A DNA stretch of 64,000 nucleotides, taken from the NCBI RefSeq assembly GCF_009299835.1, contig NZ_VKCZ01000020.1, positions 496,001 through 560,000 on the forward strand. Direction: 5' to 3'. Made by a program: the position numbers and the translations under genes. The notes under the pieces are model-generated. The model was not told the origin of the DNA, did no database searches, and worked only from the letters and a program-made list of their open reading frames with translations. Numbering within the stretch: the first letter of the stretch is position 1; each line of letters opens with the position of its first letter. Source of the stretch: Microlunatus speluncae (lineage in GTDB: Bacteria > Actinomycetota > Actinomycetes > Propionibacteriales > Propionibacteriaceae). Of the stretch, positions 7,841 through 15,539 are shown in pieces.

Positions 7841-7868
7841 GCATTACACGCTTGCATGTGTATGTCAA
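7841..7868 (-). promoter_or_regulatory. Promoter of the Arg-rich protein gene
   Basis: On the minus strand a consensus TTGACA (7868-7863) is followed after 16 bases by TAATGC (7846-7841). TGTAAT occurs twice in tandem at the -10 end, and an imperfect ACACATGC/GCGTGT inverted repeat lies in the spacer. The AT-rich block is a likely regulator target. Confidence 0.5.
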
Positions 7869-7895
7869 ACCTGATAGTGCGGATCGGGAGGTGGT

Positions 7896-8546
7896 TCAGC
7901 GGGCGGGATGGACCGGATCGCGGCGGCTGATCAGGTCACCGGCGGCCTTCAGGTACGCGAGCTGCTCCCGGGCCGTGCCGATCAGCCAAGGCCGGCGGAA
8001 CCGCCGGACCGAGCTGTCGCCGACGCCGTGGGCGACCAGGCCGAGGCGTCGGGCGATGCCGATCGCGCGCGGCAGGTGATAGGTCTGGCTGACGATGATC
8101 AACTCCGAGCAGCCGTAGGCCGTGCGGGCCCGCAGACAGGAGTCGTACGTGTCGAGGCCGGCCCGGTCCACCAGCAACCGCTCGGCCGGGACTCCGGCCG
8201 CGAGCAGGTAGTCGATCATGGCGCCCGGCTCGTCGTACTCGGGCCGCACGCCGTCCCCGGACAGCAGCAGCCGCTCGACCTTGCCGGCCCGATAGAGCCG
8301 CAGCGCCAGGTCGAGTCGCGCGGCCAGGAAGGACGACGGATGCCCGTCGGGATGCACCTTGGCGCCGAGCACCAGGGCCACCGGCGCGGTCGGCACGTCG
8401 GCCACCGAGTGCAGGTGGCGACCGGCGCCGCCGCGGACGTACCGGATCGTGGCCAGCAGCCCCAACCCGCCGACGATCAGCCCGCCGAGGGCCGTACCGC
8501 CGATCCTCAGCAGAATGGAACGAGCCGATGAGGCGGGGTTGTTCAC
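7896..8546 (-). CDS. SanA/YdcF-like (DUF218) membrane-anchored protein
   Basis: This 216-residue protein has one N-terminal transmembrane helix (ALGGLIVGGLGLLATIRYV) followed by a DUF218 domain like E. coli SanA. Typical segments are VALVLGAKVHPDGHPSSFLAARLDLA, LLLSGDG, the E-P-G-A-M region and SELIIVSQTYHLPRAI. SanA-type proteins sit in the envelope and affect permeability to large antibiotics; the biochemical activity is unsettled. I place the start at the GTG at 8546 because a TACGGT -10 box ends 7 bases before it. A GTG three codons earlier is the alternative. It is divergent from the Nei-type glycosylase gene with only a few dozen bases between them. Confidence 0.85.
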   Translation of the reverse strand: MNNPASSARSILLRIGGTALGGLIVGGLGLLATIRYVRGGAGRHLHSVADVPTAPVALVLGAKVHPDGHPSSFLAARLDLALRLYRAGKVERLLLSGDGVRPEYDEPGAMIDYLLAAGVPAERLLVDRAGLDTYDSCLRARTAYGCSELIIVSQTYHLPRAIGIARRLGLVAHGVGDSSVRRFRRPWLIGTAREQLAYLKAAGDLISRRDPVHPAR

Positions 8547-8553
8547 GAAATCC

Positions 8554-8559
8554 ACCGTA
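8554..8559 (-). promoter_or_regulatory. Leaderless-type -10 box for the SanA-like gene
   Basis: TACGGT on the minus strand lies 7 bases before the GTG at 8546. Confidence 0.5.
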
Positions 8560-8578
8560 GACGGCGAGAATGGCTGAC

Positions 8579-9367
8579 ATGCCTGAGGGCGACACGGTCT
8601 GGCTGGCCTGTCGACGGCTCAACGCCGCGCTCGCCGGACGCAAGATCGCGCGCGCCGAACTCCGGATCCCGAGCCTGGCGACGGTCGATCTGAGCGGGAG
8701 CCTGGTCCTCGAGGTGGTGCCGCGGGGCAAGCATCAACTGTTCCGGTTCGAGGACGGGCGGACCCTGCACAGCCATCTGCGGATGGACGGCAGCTGGCGG
8801 ATCTTCCGCTCCGGCCAGTCCTGGCGCGGCGGGCCGACGCATCAGGTCCGCGCCATCCTGATCACCGAAGATCACGCCGCGATCGGCTATCGACTGCCGG
8901 TCCTCGAACTGTTGCCGACCGCCGAGGAAGATCGCGTCGTCGGGCACCTCGGCCCCGATCTGCTCGGCCCGGACTGGGATCAGGCCGAGGCCGTACGCCG
9001 GATCACGGCCGATCCCCGCCGCACCATCGGCGAGGCGCTGCTGGATCAACGCAACCTGGCCGGGCTCGGCACCTTCTATCGGGCCGAGATCTGTTTCCTG
9101 CAAGGGGTTCACCCGCGCACGCCGGCCGGCGACGTCGCCGAGCTCGATCGGTTGGTCGACCGGGCGCAGTGGTTGATCATGGCCAACCGCGACCGGCCCG
9201 AGCAGTCCAGCACCGGCGATCTGAGATCGGGCGGCCGCAGCTACGTCTACGGCCGCGCCGGTCAGCCGTGCCGCCGCTGCCGCACCATGATCAGGACCGA
9301 GGAGTTCGGCCCGCCGGGGCAGGACCGGCGCAGCTACTGGTGCCCCAACTGCCAACCCGCCCCCTGA
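8579..9367 (+). CDS. nei: Fpg/Nei-family DNA glycosylase (endonuclease VIII-like)
   Basis: This is a bifunctional DNA glycosylase/AP lyase of 262 residues that removes oxidised bases. After Met removal the catalytic Pro2 and Glu3 are exposed (MPEGDTVW). This fixes the start at 8579 rather than the in-frame ATG 9 bases earlier. A conserved Lys sits in PRGKH (about 51), a helix-two-turn-helix region contains LLDQRNLAGLGTFYRAE, and a C-terminal zinc finger of form C-x2-C-x20-C-x2-C spans 231-258. MPEGDTVW and TLHSHLRMDGSW are typical of the actinobacterial Nei2 group. The gene ends just before a bidirectional hairpin. Confidence 0.93.
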   Translation: MPEGDTVWLACRRLNAALAGRKIARAELRIPSLATVDLSGSLVLEVVPRGKHQLFRFEDGRTLHSHLRMDGSWRIFRSGQSWRGGPTHQVRAILITEDHAAIGYRLPVLELLPTAEEDRVVGHLGPDLLGPDWDQAEAVRRITADPRRTIGEALLDQRNLAGLGTFYRAEICFLQGVHPRTPAGDVAELDRLVDRAQWLIMANRDRPEQSSTGDLRSGGRSYVYGRAGQPCRRCRTMIRTEEFGPPGQDRRSYWCPNCQPAP

Positions 9368-9375
9368 TCGCCGAC

Positions 9376-9419
9376 TTGTCAGAAGTGAGTTGTGCCCCGA
9401 CACAACTCAGTTCTGACAA
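9376..9419. terminator. Bidirectional hairpin between nei and the debranching-enzyme gene
   Basis: A 19-base arm (9376-9394) pairs with 9401-9419 around a 6-base loop, with one opposed mismatch. It separates two convergent genes. Its stem shares the sequence ACTTGTCAGAA-TGAG with the hairpin at 11374-11429. Confidence 0.85.
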
Positions 9420-9420
9420 C

Positions 9421-11349
9421 TCAGCTGGTGAGGTGGGGGAGGGCTTCGGCGACGGTCACGGCGGCGGCCGCGGACCAGGCTTGAGGTCGGCAGGCTGCCG
9501 GGTACGGGACCGGGCGGCCCTCGCCGGACCACAGCTCGGGCACCCGTTGATCAAATTCGACCGAGGCGCGGAGCAGGCCCTCGACCAGACCGGCGGCATG
9601 CTCGGCCAGCCCGGCCCGGACCAGGCCGTTGATCACGATCGCCGTGTCGTGCGGCCAGACCGAGCCGCAGTGATAGCTGAGCGGGGAGTAGCCCCCGTCC
9701 TTGATCGACATCGTCCGCAGGCCGAGGCCGGAGTCGAGCTCGGGGACGGTGACCATCCGGGCCACCTGGCGTTCCTCGTCCGGATCGAGCAGCCCGGTGC
9801 CCAGCAGATGGCCGATGTTGCTGGTCAGCGAATCCACCCGGCGCTTCTCGCCGTCGAGGGCCAGGGCGGGGAACCGTTCGCCGTCGCGTTCGCACCAGAA
9901 GGCGGCCCGGAAGGCGGTCGCCAACTCCTCGGCCCAGGTCCGGTAGCGCTCCGCGCCCAGCAGGCCGAGCGCGTCGAGCAGGTCGGCCCCCTTGGTCGCG
10001 GCCTCGTACGCGTAGCCCTGCACCTCGCACAGCGCCACCGGCCCGACGGCCTGGGTGCCGTCGGCGAACCGGACCGCGTCGCCGGAGTCCTTCCAGCCCT
10101 GATTGGCCAGGCCGCGGCCGCTCTCGTCGATGTATTCCAGGAAGCCGTCGCCGTCGGCGTCGCCGTAGTCGATCACCCAGGTCAGGGCGGCGACCAGGGC
10201 CGGCGCCAGCGTGCGCAGCTCCTCGGTCGGCAGCGCGCCGGCCTGCCAGCAGTCGTGCAGCAGGCAGATCCACAACGGGGTCGCATCGATGGTGCCGTAG
10301 TAGCGCGGCGGCAGGGTGCCGTGATTGTGACCGGGGGCGTCCCGGCGCAGCTCGTGGATGATCTTGCCCGGCTGCTGGCCGGTCGCCGGGTCGACCACCG
10401 TGCCCTGCATCCCGGCCAGGGTGCGCAGGGTGCCGAGGGCCGGCCGATGATCAAGCGGCAGCAGCAGCCGGGCCGTCCAGACGCTGTCCCGGCCGAACAG
10501 GGTCAGATACCAGGGTGCGCCGGCGGCGAAGAACGTGTCCGCCGGGGCCTGGGGTAGGGCGATCCGCAGGCCGTCGAGATCGGCCAGGGCCAGCGCCAGC
10601 CAGCGGTCCAGCCGCGGCTCCGGATGCCCGGACAGCCGGGCATCGACGGCCCGTACCTGATCTTCGACGGCGATCCGCGCATCGGTCGGCGCGATGATCA
10701 CCGGCTGCAGGTCGGTGAACTCCGCCCGCCAGGAGCGCTCGACTGCGCCGCGGGCGGGGACGGTGACCGGCCATTCGATGATCATCGCGCGACCGTCGGG
10801 GGTGCGCCGGAGCCGACCGTCGGCCGCGGTGATCATGGTCGAGGTGCGGTCGTCGGCCCAGGTGACAGAGTCGTCGTCGGGCTCCGGCAGCTCGATCGTC
10901 GTCGTCTCGGACCCGGACCGGACCAGGGCCATGCCGGCCAGGTCGGTCGCCAGCCGGAGCCGGATCACACAGTCGACCGACTGGTCGAGCACCGAGGAGA
11001 TCCGGATCCGTTCCGTCATCGCACCGGGCACCACGGACCGCTCACGATCGACGCGGAGCTCCGGATCGGGCGTCGGGGCGGACAGTTCGCGGAGCAGCCC
11101 GGTGAAGGTGGCGGAGTGGCCGCGGTTGTCCAACGCGATCGACTCGGCCGCCGAGCCGGAGTCGTCCGACCCACCGGGCGGCCCGACGGTCACGGTCGCC
11201 TCGCTGATCACCCGGCAGTCCGCGTGGAACACCCCGTGGGCCGTACGCGGATCGGCCCGGAGATCACCGTCCGCCGCGGACAGGACCTGGGTCGGCGCCG
11301 CGACCAAGATCACCAGTTCGTGCAACAACGGATGCAGCCGTTTCGCCAT
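9421..11349 (-). CDS. Glycogen-debranching-type enzyme (amylo-alpha-1,6-glucosidase family)
   Basis: This 642-residue protein has two domains. An N-terminal beta-sandwich (about 1-230) is of the glycogen-debranching N-terminal type, with GVFHADCRVISEATV. A C-terminal (alpha/alpha)6 barrel follows. Barrel signatures include APWYLTLFGRDSVWTARLLLPLDHRPALGTLR, GKIIHELRRD, TIDATPLWICLLHDCW, DYGDADGDGFLEY and YHCGSVWPHDTAIVI. These match the amylo-alpha-1,6-glucosidase-like family found in many bacteria, whose substrates are often undefined. It carries no signal peptide, so a role in cytosolic glycogen or oligosaccharide trimming is plausible. It is flanked on both sides by related hairpins and transcribed alone. 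Confidence 0.85.
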   Translation of the reverse strand: MAKRLHPLLHELVILVAAPTQVLSAADGDLRADPRTAHGVFHADCRVISEATVTVGPPGGSDDSGSAAESIALDNRGHSATFTGLLRELSAPTPDPELRVDRERSVVPGAMTERIRISSVLDQSVDCVIRLRLATDLAGMALVRSGSETTTIELPEPDDDSVTWADDRTSTMITAADGRLRRTPDGRAMIIEWPVTVPARGAVERSWRAEFTDLQPVIIAPTDARIAVEDQVRAVDARLSGHPEPRLDRWLALALADLDGLRIALPQAPADTFFAAGAPWYLTLFGRDSVWTARLLLPLDHRPALGTLRTLAGMQGTVVDPATGQQPGKIIHELRRDAPGHNHGTLPPRYYGTIDATPLWICLLHDCWQAGALPTEELRTLAPALVAALTWVIDYGDADGDGFLEYIDESGRGLANQGWKDSGDAVRFADGTQAVGPVALCEVQGYAYEAATKGADLLDALGLLGAERYRTWAEELATAFRAAFWCERDGERFPALALDGEKRRVDSLTSNIGHLLGTGLLDPDEERQVARMVTVPELDSGLGLRTMSIKDGGYSPLSYHCGSVWPHDTAIVINGLVRAGLAEHAAGLVEGLLRASVEFDQRVPELWSGEGRPVPYPAACRPQAWSAAAAVTVAEALPHLTS

Positions 11350-11373
11350 GTCCCCATCTTCCCCGAAACCAAA

Positions 11374-11429
11374 GCCGACTTGTCAGAACTGAGGCTTGCT
11401 AGAGCCGGCATCAGTCCTGACAAGTCGGC
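11374..11429. terminator. Long inverted repeat downstream of the aldo/keto reductase
   Basis: GCCGACTTGTCAG (11374-11386) pairs perfectly with 11417-11429. The structure extends inward with mismatches. It lies 37 bases beyond the stop of the aldo/keto reductase gene and upstream of the debranching-enzyme start, so it probably terminates the former. Confidence 0.75.
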
Positions 11430-11465
11430 CGAAGGTGACCTACTGACTTATCGACGCACCGACGG

Positions 11466-12290
11466 TCAGTTGAACTCGTCCGGGTGCGGGTTGTTGCGGC
11501 CGTCGACGTTCACGGCGTCGACGGCGGCGACATCGTCCGCGGACAGCTCGAAGTCGAAGATGTTGAAGTTCTCCTCGATCCGGGCCGGGGTCACCGACTT
11601 CGGGAAGACGATGTAGCCCTTCTGGATGTGCCAGCGCAGGATCACCTGGGCCGGCGTCCGGCCGACCTTGCCGGCCAGCTCCTGGATCTGCGGGCTGGCC
11701 AGGTCCTTCGACAATCCGAGCGGGCTGTACGACTGCGTGACGACGCCCAGCTCGGTGTTGACCGCGACCAGCGGCTCCTGGCTGAAGGTCGGGTGCAGCT
11801 CGATCTGGTTCACCGTCGGGACGGTCGAGCTCTCCGCGACCACCTTGCGAAGATGATCTTCCTGGAAGTTGGAGACGCCGATCGACCGGCTCCAGCCCTT
11901 GTTCTTGATCTCTTCCAGCGCCAGCCAGGCCTCGAGGTAGTTGTCCTTCGCCGGAGTCGGCCAGTGGATCAGGTAGAGATCGACGTACTCCAGGCCGAGC
12001 TTCTCCAGGCTGGTCTGGATCGCGGCCAACGCGTCGTCGTGGCCGTGCTTGTCGTTCCACAGCTTGGTGGTGACGAACAGCTCCTCGCGCGGCACGCCGG
12101 ACTCGGCGATGGCGCGGCCGACGCCCTCCTCGTTGCCGTAGATCGCCGCGGTGTCGATGTGCCGGTAGCCGACCTCGAGCGCCTTGCTCACCGAGCTCAC
12201 GATGTCGTCGGTCGAGACCTGCCAAACCCCGAAGCCGAGCTGCGGGATGGTGTTGCCGTCATTCAGGGTGATCGTAGGCACCTGGCTCAT
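11466..12290 (-). CDS. Aldo/keto reductase
   Basis: This NADPH-dependent carbonyl reductase of 274 residues belongs to the AKR5-like group (2,5-diketo-gluconate reductase/YvgN type). The catalytic tetrad is complete: D46 and Y51 in YRHIDTAAIYGNE, K76 in FVTTKLW and H109 in YLIHWP. The IGVSNF motif and the coenzyme-binding tail (VFPKSVTPARIEENFNIFDFELS) are also present. The ATG at 12290 has a clear AAGGAG ribosome-binding site 8 bases upstream. It is a single gene. The natural substrate cannot be told from sequence; aldehydes and diketones are usual. Confidence 0.93.
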   Translation of the reverse strand: MSQVPTITLNDGNTIPQLGFGVWQVSTDDIVSSVSKALEVGYRHIDTAAIYGNEEGVGRAIAESGVPREELFVTTKLWNDKHGHDDALAAIQTSLEKLGLEYVDLYLIHWPTPAKDNYLEAWLALEEIKNKGWSRSIGVSNFQEDHLRKVVAESSTVPTVNQIELHPTFSQEPLVAVNTELGVVTQSYSPLGLSKDLASPQIQELAGKVGRTPAQVILRWHIQKGYIVFPKSVTPARIEENFNIFDFELSADDVAAVDAVNVDGRNNPHPDEFN

Positions 12291-12367
12291 GACCGTTGCT
12301 CCTTCTGTCGCTCGTGCTGAACAGCGAGTATTTCCGATCCGCGATACGGAAGTGACCCGGGTGTCGA

Positions 12368-13315
12368 TCAGGTCGCCGCCGGCCGCACAGCCAGGATCGT
12401 ATGCACCGCCGGCCGGTTCCGTTTGATCGCCCGGCAGGTCAGGAGCTCCGGCTCGCCCGCGGTGGTCAGCACCTCAGCGATCCAGTCGCCGGCGCCGGTG
12501 ACCGCGAACCGGCAGCGGGTCAGTCGGCCGTCCGCCTGGTCGGTGATCTCCCGCCGGAGCAGTCGTACGGCCTCGATCCGGTGCTCGTCGCTGGCCCGGC
12601 GGACGGCGATCTCGGCGGCCTGGACCGGGGTGGCGAACCAGCTGCGGCCGCGTAGATGATCAAGCTCGAGCTCGCCGGCGAGCAGGCGGTGGGCGACCGA
12701 GACGGCCGCGACCGGGGTCAGCCGGCCGAAGTAGAAGCCGCCGGGCAGGGTGACCAGGTTCGCCGCGTAGCGGTCGCCGCCGACGTGCGAGCACTCCCAG
12801 GTGTGGTCCGGCAACGCCGCGGCCAGGGCCGCCGCCACCGGCCGGCCGTAGCTGGCGCAGCAGGTGTCGTGCCGGCCGTGGGTGCAGACCGCGAGCACCG
12901 GCTCGGGATGATCTTGGAGACCGAGTCGCTCACCGCGACTCAGCGCGTCCAGGTCGAGGTCGGCCAGCGCGCCGTAGCCGTCGAGGGTCGTCGTCTCACA
13001 CCACGCCCGGTCGGGTCGGGTGTGGGCCACGAAGATCCGCGGCCGGGCCGTCGCATGGCCACGGCGCCGGCGGAAGCGGCGGATCAGCAGCGCCCGGACC
13101 CCGGTCCGGCCGGCTTCGCGGCGCAGCCGGGCCAGCACGGCACCAGGCAGCCGGGAGTCCTCGAGCGCCTCGGTGCCCCAGGGTCCGTCGTGTTCGATCA
13201 GCAGGAAGGCGCGGATGCCCGAGGCCGTACCGGCGAGGCTTTCACCGCGGGCCTGACTGCGCGGCGAACAGTCGGTCTCCGGTACGGCGGCGGACACGTT
13301 CTCCTGATTGATCAT
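12368..13315 (-). CDS. Thioredoxin-fold [2Fe-2S] protein, sucrase/ferredoxin-like
   Basis: This 315-residue member of the sucrase/ferredoxin-like family has a thioredoxin-like ferredoxin domain. Candidate cluster ligands are C144, C152 or C153, C175 and H177, in AVCTHGRHDTCC and WECSHVGGDRYAAN. That spacing fits a C-x8-C plus C-x-H arrangement. A C-terminal extension of about 90 residues is basic and likely binds a partner. The ATG at 13315 overlaps the stop codon of the JmjC gene (ATGA), so the two are translationally coupled. In this operon I infer that it donates electrons to the neighbouring non-haem iron oxygenase. The name 'sucrase' is historical and does not imply sugar hydrolysis. Confidence 0.85.
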   Translation of the reverse strand: MINQENVSAAVPETDCSPRSQARGESLAGTASGIRAFLLIEHDGPWGTEALEDSRLPGAVLARLRREAGRTGVRALLIRRFRRRRGHATARPRIFVAHTRPDRAWCETTTLDGYGALADLDLDALSRGERLGLQDHPEPVLAVCTHGRHDTCCASYGRPVAAALAAALPDHTWECSHVGGDRYAANLVTLPGGFYFGRLTPVAAVSVAHRLLAGELELDHLRGRSWFATPVQAAEIAVRRASDEHRIEAVRLLRREITDQADGRLTRCRFAVTGAGDWIAEVLTTAGEPELLTCRAIKRNRPAVHTILAVRPAAT

Positions 13316-14451
13316 CGATCGAGTTCGAGCAACCCTTCGATGATCAACCGCCGGCACAGCACCAGCGCACTCTCCGGGTCGAGGTCCAGGTCCGCGGCCC
13401 GGAAACGGTCGTCGAAACCCAGCAGTTGATCGATCACCGGCCGCAGCCGGCCCGGCACATCCAGTTCGCGATCACCGAGCAGCAGGACCAGGCGATCACC
13501 GCGCGGCTCGGGCACGCACCGGCTGCCCGGCCGGCGACGCAGCGTCGTGGTGGCGATCAGGCCGGCCAGCTCGAGTCCGTCCAGCAGTGCACCGCGCAGC
13601 CGCGGATTGCGCCCGGTCAGGAACCGGTGCACCTGACCGGTCGCGACCTGATCGGCGTCGGCCTCACCCAGCCGGCGGGTCAGCTCGGTGATCTTGGTCG
13701 CCAGCGGACCGGACAACCGGCTCGGGTCGTCCGGATAGCCCGCGGGCAGGTGCTCGTCGTCCATCCCGGCCAGAGTTTCGGTGATCACCTCGGTGAGCAG
13801 CCCGCGCCAGGTGAGCTGGTTGATCCCGATGGTGACGTGCAGCGAGACGCCGTCCTCGGCCCGGGCCGCGTGCGGCGTGCCGGTGGGCAGATACATCACC
13901 AGCCCCGGCGTGAACCGGACCTGCTCCGGCACCCGCTCGCCGGCCTCGTTTCGATCATGGATCTCCCACAGTTTGCTGCCGTGGGTCTGGAACACGAAGA
14001 CGTCGTGGGTGTCGGAGTGCACCGCGAACCCCTGCGCGCCGGGCGGCGTGAGGTAGGCGTTGGCCTGGCAGGGGTGGCCCAGCTCCGTCTCCAGGGCGCC
14101 GATCAGCTCGGTCAGCGGCGGCCAGTAGCGGTGCAGGCCCTGGAAGACGATGGTCGCGCCGTCGCGGAAGAGTCGCAGCGTCCGGCGGACGTCGATCAGC
14201 CCGGTCAGCGGCTTGCCGGCGATGGTCGCACCCTTGCGGGTGTAGCTCGCCTCGGGCAGCACGGCCCCGTCCCGGGCCAGCCGGAGCTGCGGCGTACGCA
14301 TCGCTGAACTGGTGATCAACTTGTCGGCGTCGTCCAGGGACAGGCGATCGACCAGCGACTCCGGGTCTCGGTCGTACCGGCCGACGCGGTGCGCCCAGAC
14401 CTTCTCGGAGAAGGTCTGGGCGTCACCGGTCAGTAGCTCAAGCGCGTCCAC
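13312..14451 (-). CDS. JmjC-type cupin, predicted Fe(II)/2-oxoglutarate protein oxygenase
   Basis: This 379-residue protein has a central JmjC/cupin barrel. The iron triad is H145 and D147 in GFAVHSDTHDVFV plus H194 in YLPTGTPHAARA. The 2-oxoglutarate-binding region includes KLWEIHD. A C-terminal winged-helix-like domain completes the layout of ribosomal oxygenases such as YcfD/RoxA, which hydroxylate protein side chains. It starts 14 bases after the stop of a repetitive Asp/Gly peptide gene and overlaps the ferredoxin-like gene at its 3' end. Given that context I infer that it hydroxylates the repeat peptide rather than a ribosomal protein. Lysine demethylase activity would be an alternative reading of the fold. 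Confidence 0.85.
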   Translation of the reverse strand: MDALELLTGDAQTFSEKVWAHRVGRYDRDPESLVDRLSLDDADKLITSSAMRTPQLRLARDGAVLPEASYTRKGATIAGKPLTGLIDVRRTLRLFRDGATIVFQGLHRYWPPLTELIGALETELGHPCQANAYLTPPGAQGFAVHSDTHDVFVFQTHGSKLWEIHDRNEAGERVPEQVRFTPGLVMYLPTGTPHAARAEDGVSLHVTIGINQLTWRGLLTEVITETLAGMDDEHLPAGYPDDPSRLSGPLATKITELTRRLGEADADQVATGQVHRFLTGRNPRLRGALLDGLELAGLIATTTLRRRPGSRCVPEPRGDRLVLLLGDRELDVPGRLRPVIDQLLGFDDRFRAADLDLDPESALVLCRRLIIEGLLELDR

Positions 14452-14465
14452 TCGGTGCGTCTCTC

Positions 14466-14735
14466 TCAGCCGTCGGTTCCGTCGCCGTCACCGCCGGCAC
14501 CATCGGTCCCGTCGTCATCGCTGCCCGCGCCGTCGGTTCCGTCGCCGTCACCGCCCGCGCCGTCGGTGCCGTCACCATCGCCGCCCGCGCTGTCGCCGGT
14601 GACCCCGTCGGTCCCGTCGCCATCGCCGCCGACTCCGTCCGTGCCGTCGGCATCCCCGCCGCCGGGGCCGGTGCCGGAGCCTGCGCCGGTCACCATGTCA
14701 TCGTCGTTGAGCGGATCACCGGAATTGGTCGTCAT
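14466..14735 (-). CDS. Asp/Gly decapeptide-repeat peptide, candidate modified precursor
   Basis: This 89-residue, Cys-free, strongly acidic peptide starts at an ATG with an AAGGAGG ribosome-binding site. A leader-like segment of about 26 residues (MTTNSGDPLNDDDMVTGAGS...) is followed by six copies and one partial copy of a 10-residue unit whose core is DxDGTDG. Individual units are GDADGTDGVG, GDGDGTDGVT, GDGDGTDGAG (twice), SDDDGTDGAG and a terminal GDGDGTDG. The stop follows the last repeat directly. A leader plus tandem cores next to a JmjC oxygenase and an Fe-S protein is the layout of a ribosomally made, post-translationally modified peptide. The DxDG pattern also resembles calcium-binding loops, so metal binding is an alternative role. 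Confidence 0.85.
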   Translation of the reverse strand: MTTNSGDPLNDDDMVTGAGSGTGPGGGDADGTDGVGGDGDGTDGVTGDSAGGDGDGTDGAGGDGDGTDGAGSDDDGTDGAGGDGDGTDG

Positions 14736-14762
14736 CGCACCTGCCTCCTTCAGTTGGCCGTT

Positions 14763-14788
14763 GTTGGGTCAGCCGCTTAGTACCCAAC
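14763..14788 (-). promoter_or_regulatory. Inverted repeat upstream of the repeat-peptide operon
   Basis: GTTGGGT (14763-14769) and ACCCAAC (14782-14788) form a 7-base inverted repeat with a TACTAA-like -10 box between them on the minus strand. It may be the operator of the peptide/oxygenase operon. Confidence 0.35.
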
Positions 14789-14906
14789 CTCTTGCCTCAT
14801 GACACTACTGCCGGTTGATCGATTTCGCGCAAGCCCTGTAGCGCGAACAGTTCGTCGCCATAATGTGTCATCGAAACCAGCGGCGACCGGTGATCAGGAG
14901 GCGCGA

Positions 14907-15539
14907 GTGAGCGGTCAGAGCCGACCGGACGGTCCCGACATGATCACGATGTTCACCGACGCCTACCGCGTGGCCGGTGACGGTGGGGCGAGGCTGCCCT
15001 GGGACTGGTCGGCCCCGCACCCGCACCTGGAGCGATGGGCGCGCGAGCGCCGCACCGCCGGAACCGGACGGTCCGCGATCGTCGTCGGTTGTGGGTACGG
15101 AGACGACGCCGCTTTCGTTGCCTCGTTGGGCTTCCGGACCACCGCCTTCGACTTCGTCGCCGCCGCGATCGAGGGCGCTCGCCGGCGTCACCCGACGGTG
15201 GATCTTGATCTTCGGGTGGCCGACCTGTTCGCGTTGCCGCCGCAGTGGGCCGGCGCCTTCGACCTGGTGGTGGAGAGCCTGACCGTCCAGTCGATCCCGC
15301 CCGCGCGGCGGGCGGAGGCCGTCGCCGCGATCGCCCGGCTCGCCGCGCCCGGCGGCACGGTGCTGGTGATCGCCTCGGCCCTGGAGGACGAGCCGGACCG
15401 GGCGGGGCCGCCGTGGCCGCTGGACCGGGCCGACGTGGAGCGCTTCGCCGAGCACGGGCTCGAGCCGGTGATGATCAATCGTTGGGAGCGACCGGACCGG
15501 GTCCAGTTGTCACCCTGGATCGCCGAGTATCGCCGCTAG
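14907..15539 (+). CDS. Class I SAM-dependent methyltransferase
   Basis: This 210-residue Rossmann-fold methyltransferase has motif I IVVGCGYGDDAAF (about 58-70). The acidic loop TAFDFVAAAIEGARRRHP follows, then DLFALPPQWAGAFDLVVESLTVQSIPP as motif II/III. Motif layout matches small thiopurine-methyltransferase-like or UbiE-like enzymes acting on small molecules. The GTG at 14907 is chosen because AGGAGG lies just upstream; longer frames reach back into the divergent promoter. The gene is divergent from the repeat-peptide operon and ends overlapping the stop of a convergent membrane-protein gene. Its substrate is unknown. Confidence 0.85.
   Translation: MSGQSRPDGPDMITMFTDAYRVAGDGGARLPWDWSAPHPHLERWARERRTAGTGRSAIVVGCGYGDDAAFVASLGFRTTAFDFVAAAIEGARRRHPTVDLDLRVADLFALPPQWAGAFDLVVESLTVQSIPPARRAEAVAAIARLAAPGGTVLVIASALEDEPDRAGPPWPLDRADVERFAEHGLEPVMINRWERPDRVQLSPWIAEYRR

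Noticed and set aside
14455..14802. Ser/Pro-rich plus-strand frame
   Set aside because: It is the complement of the Asp/Gly repeat peptide; the minus frame has the ribosome-binding site and operon context.
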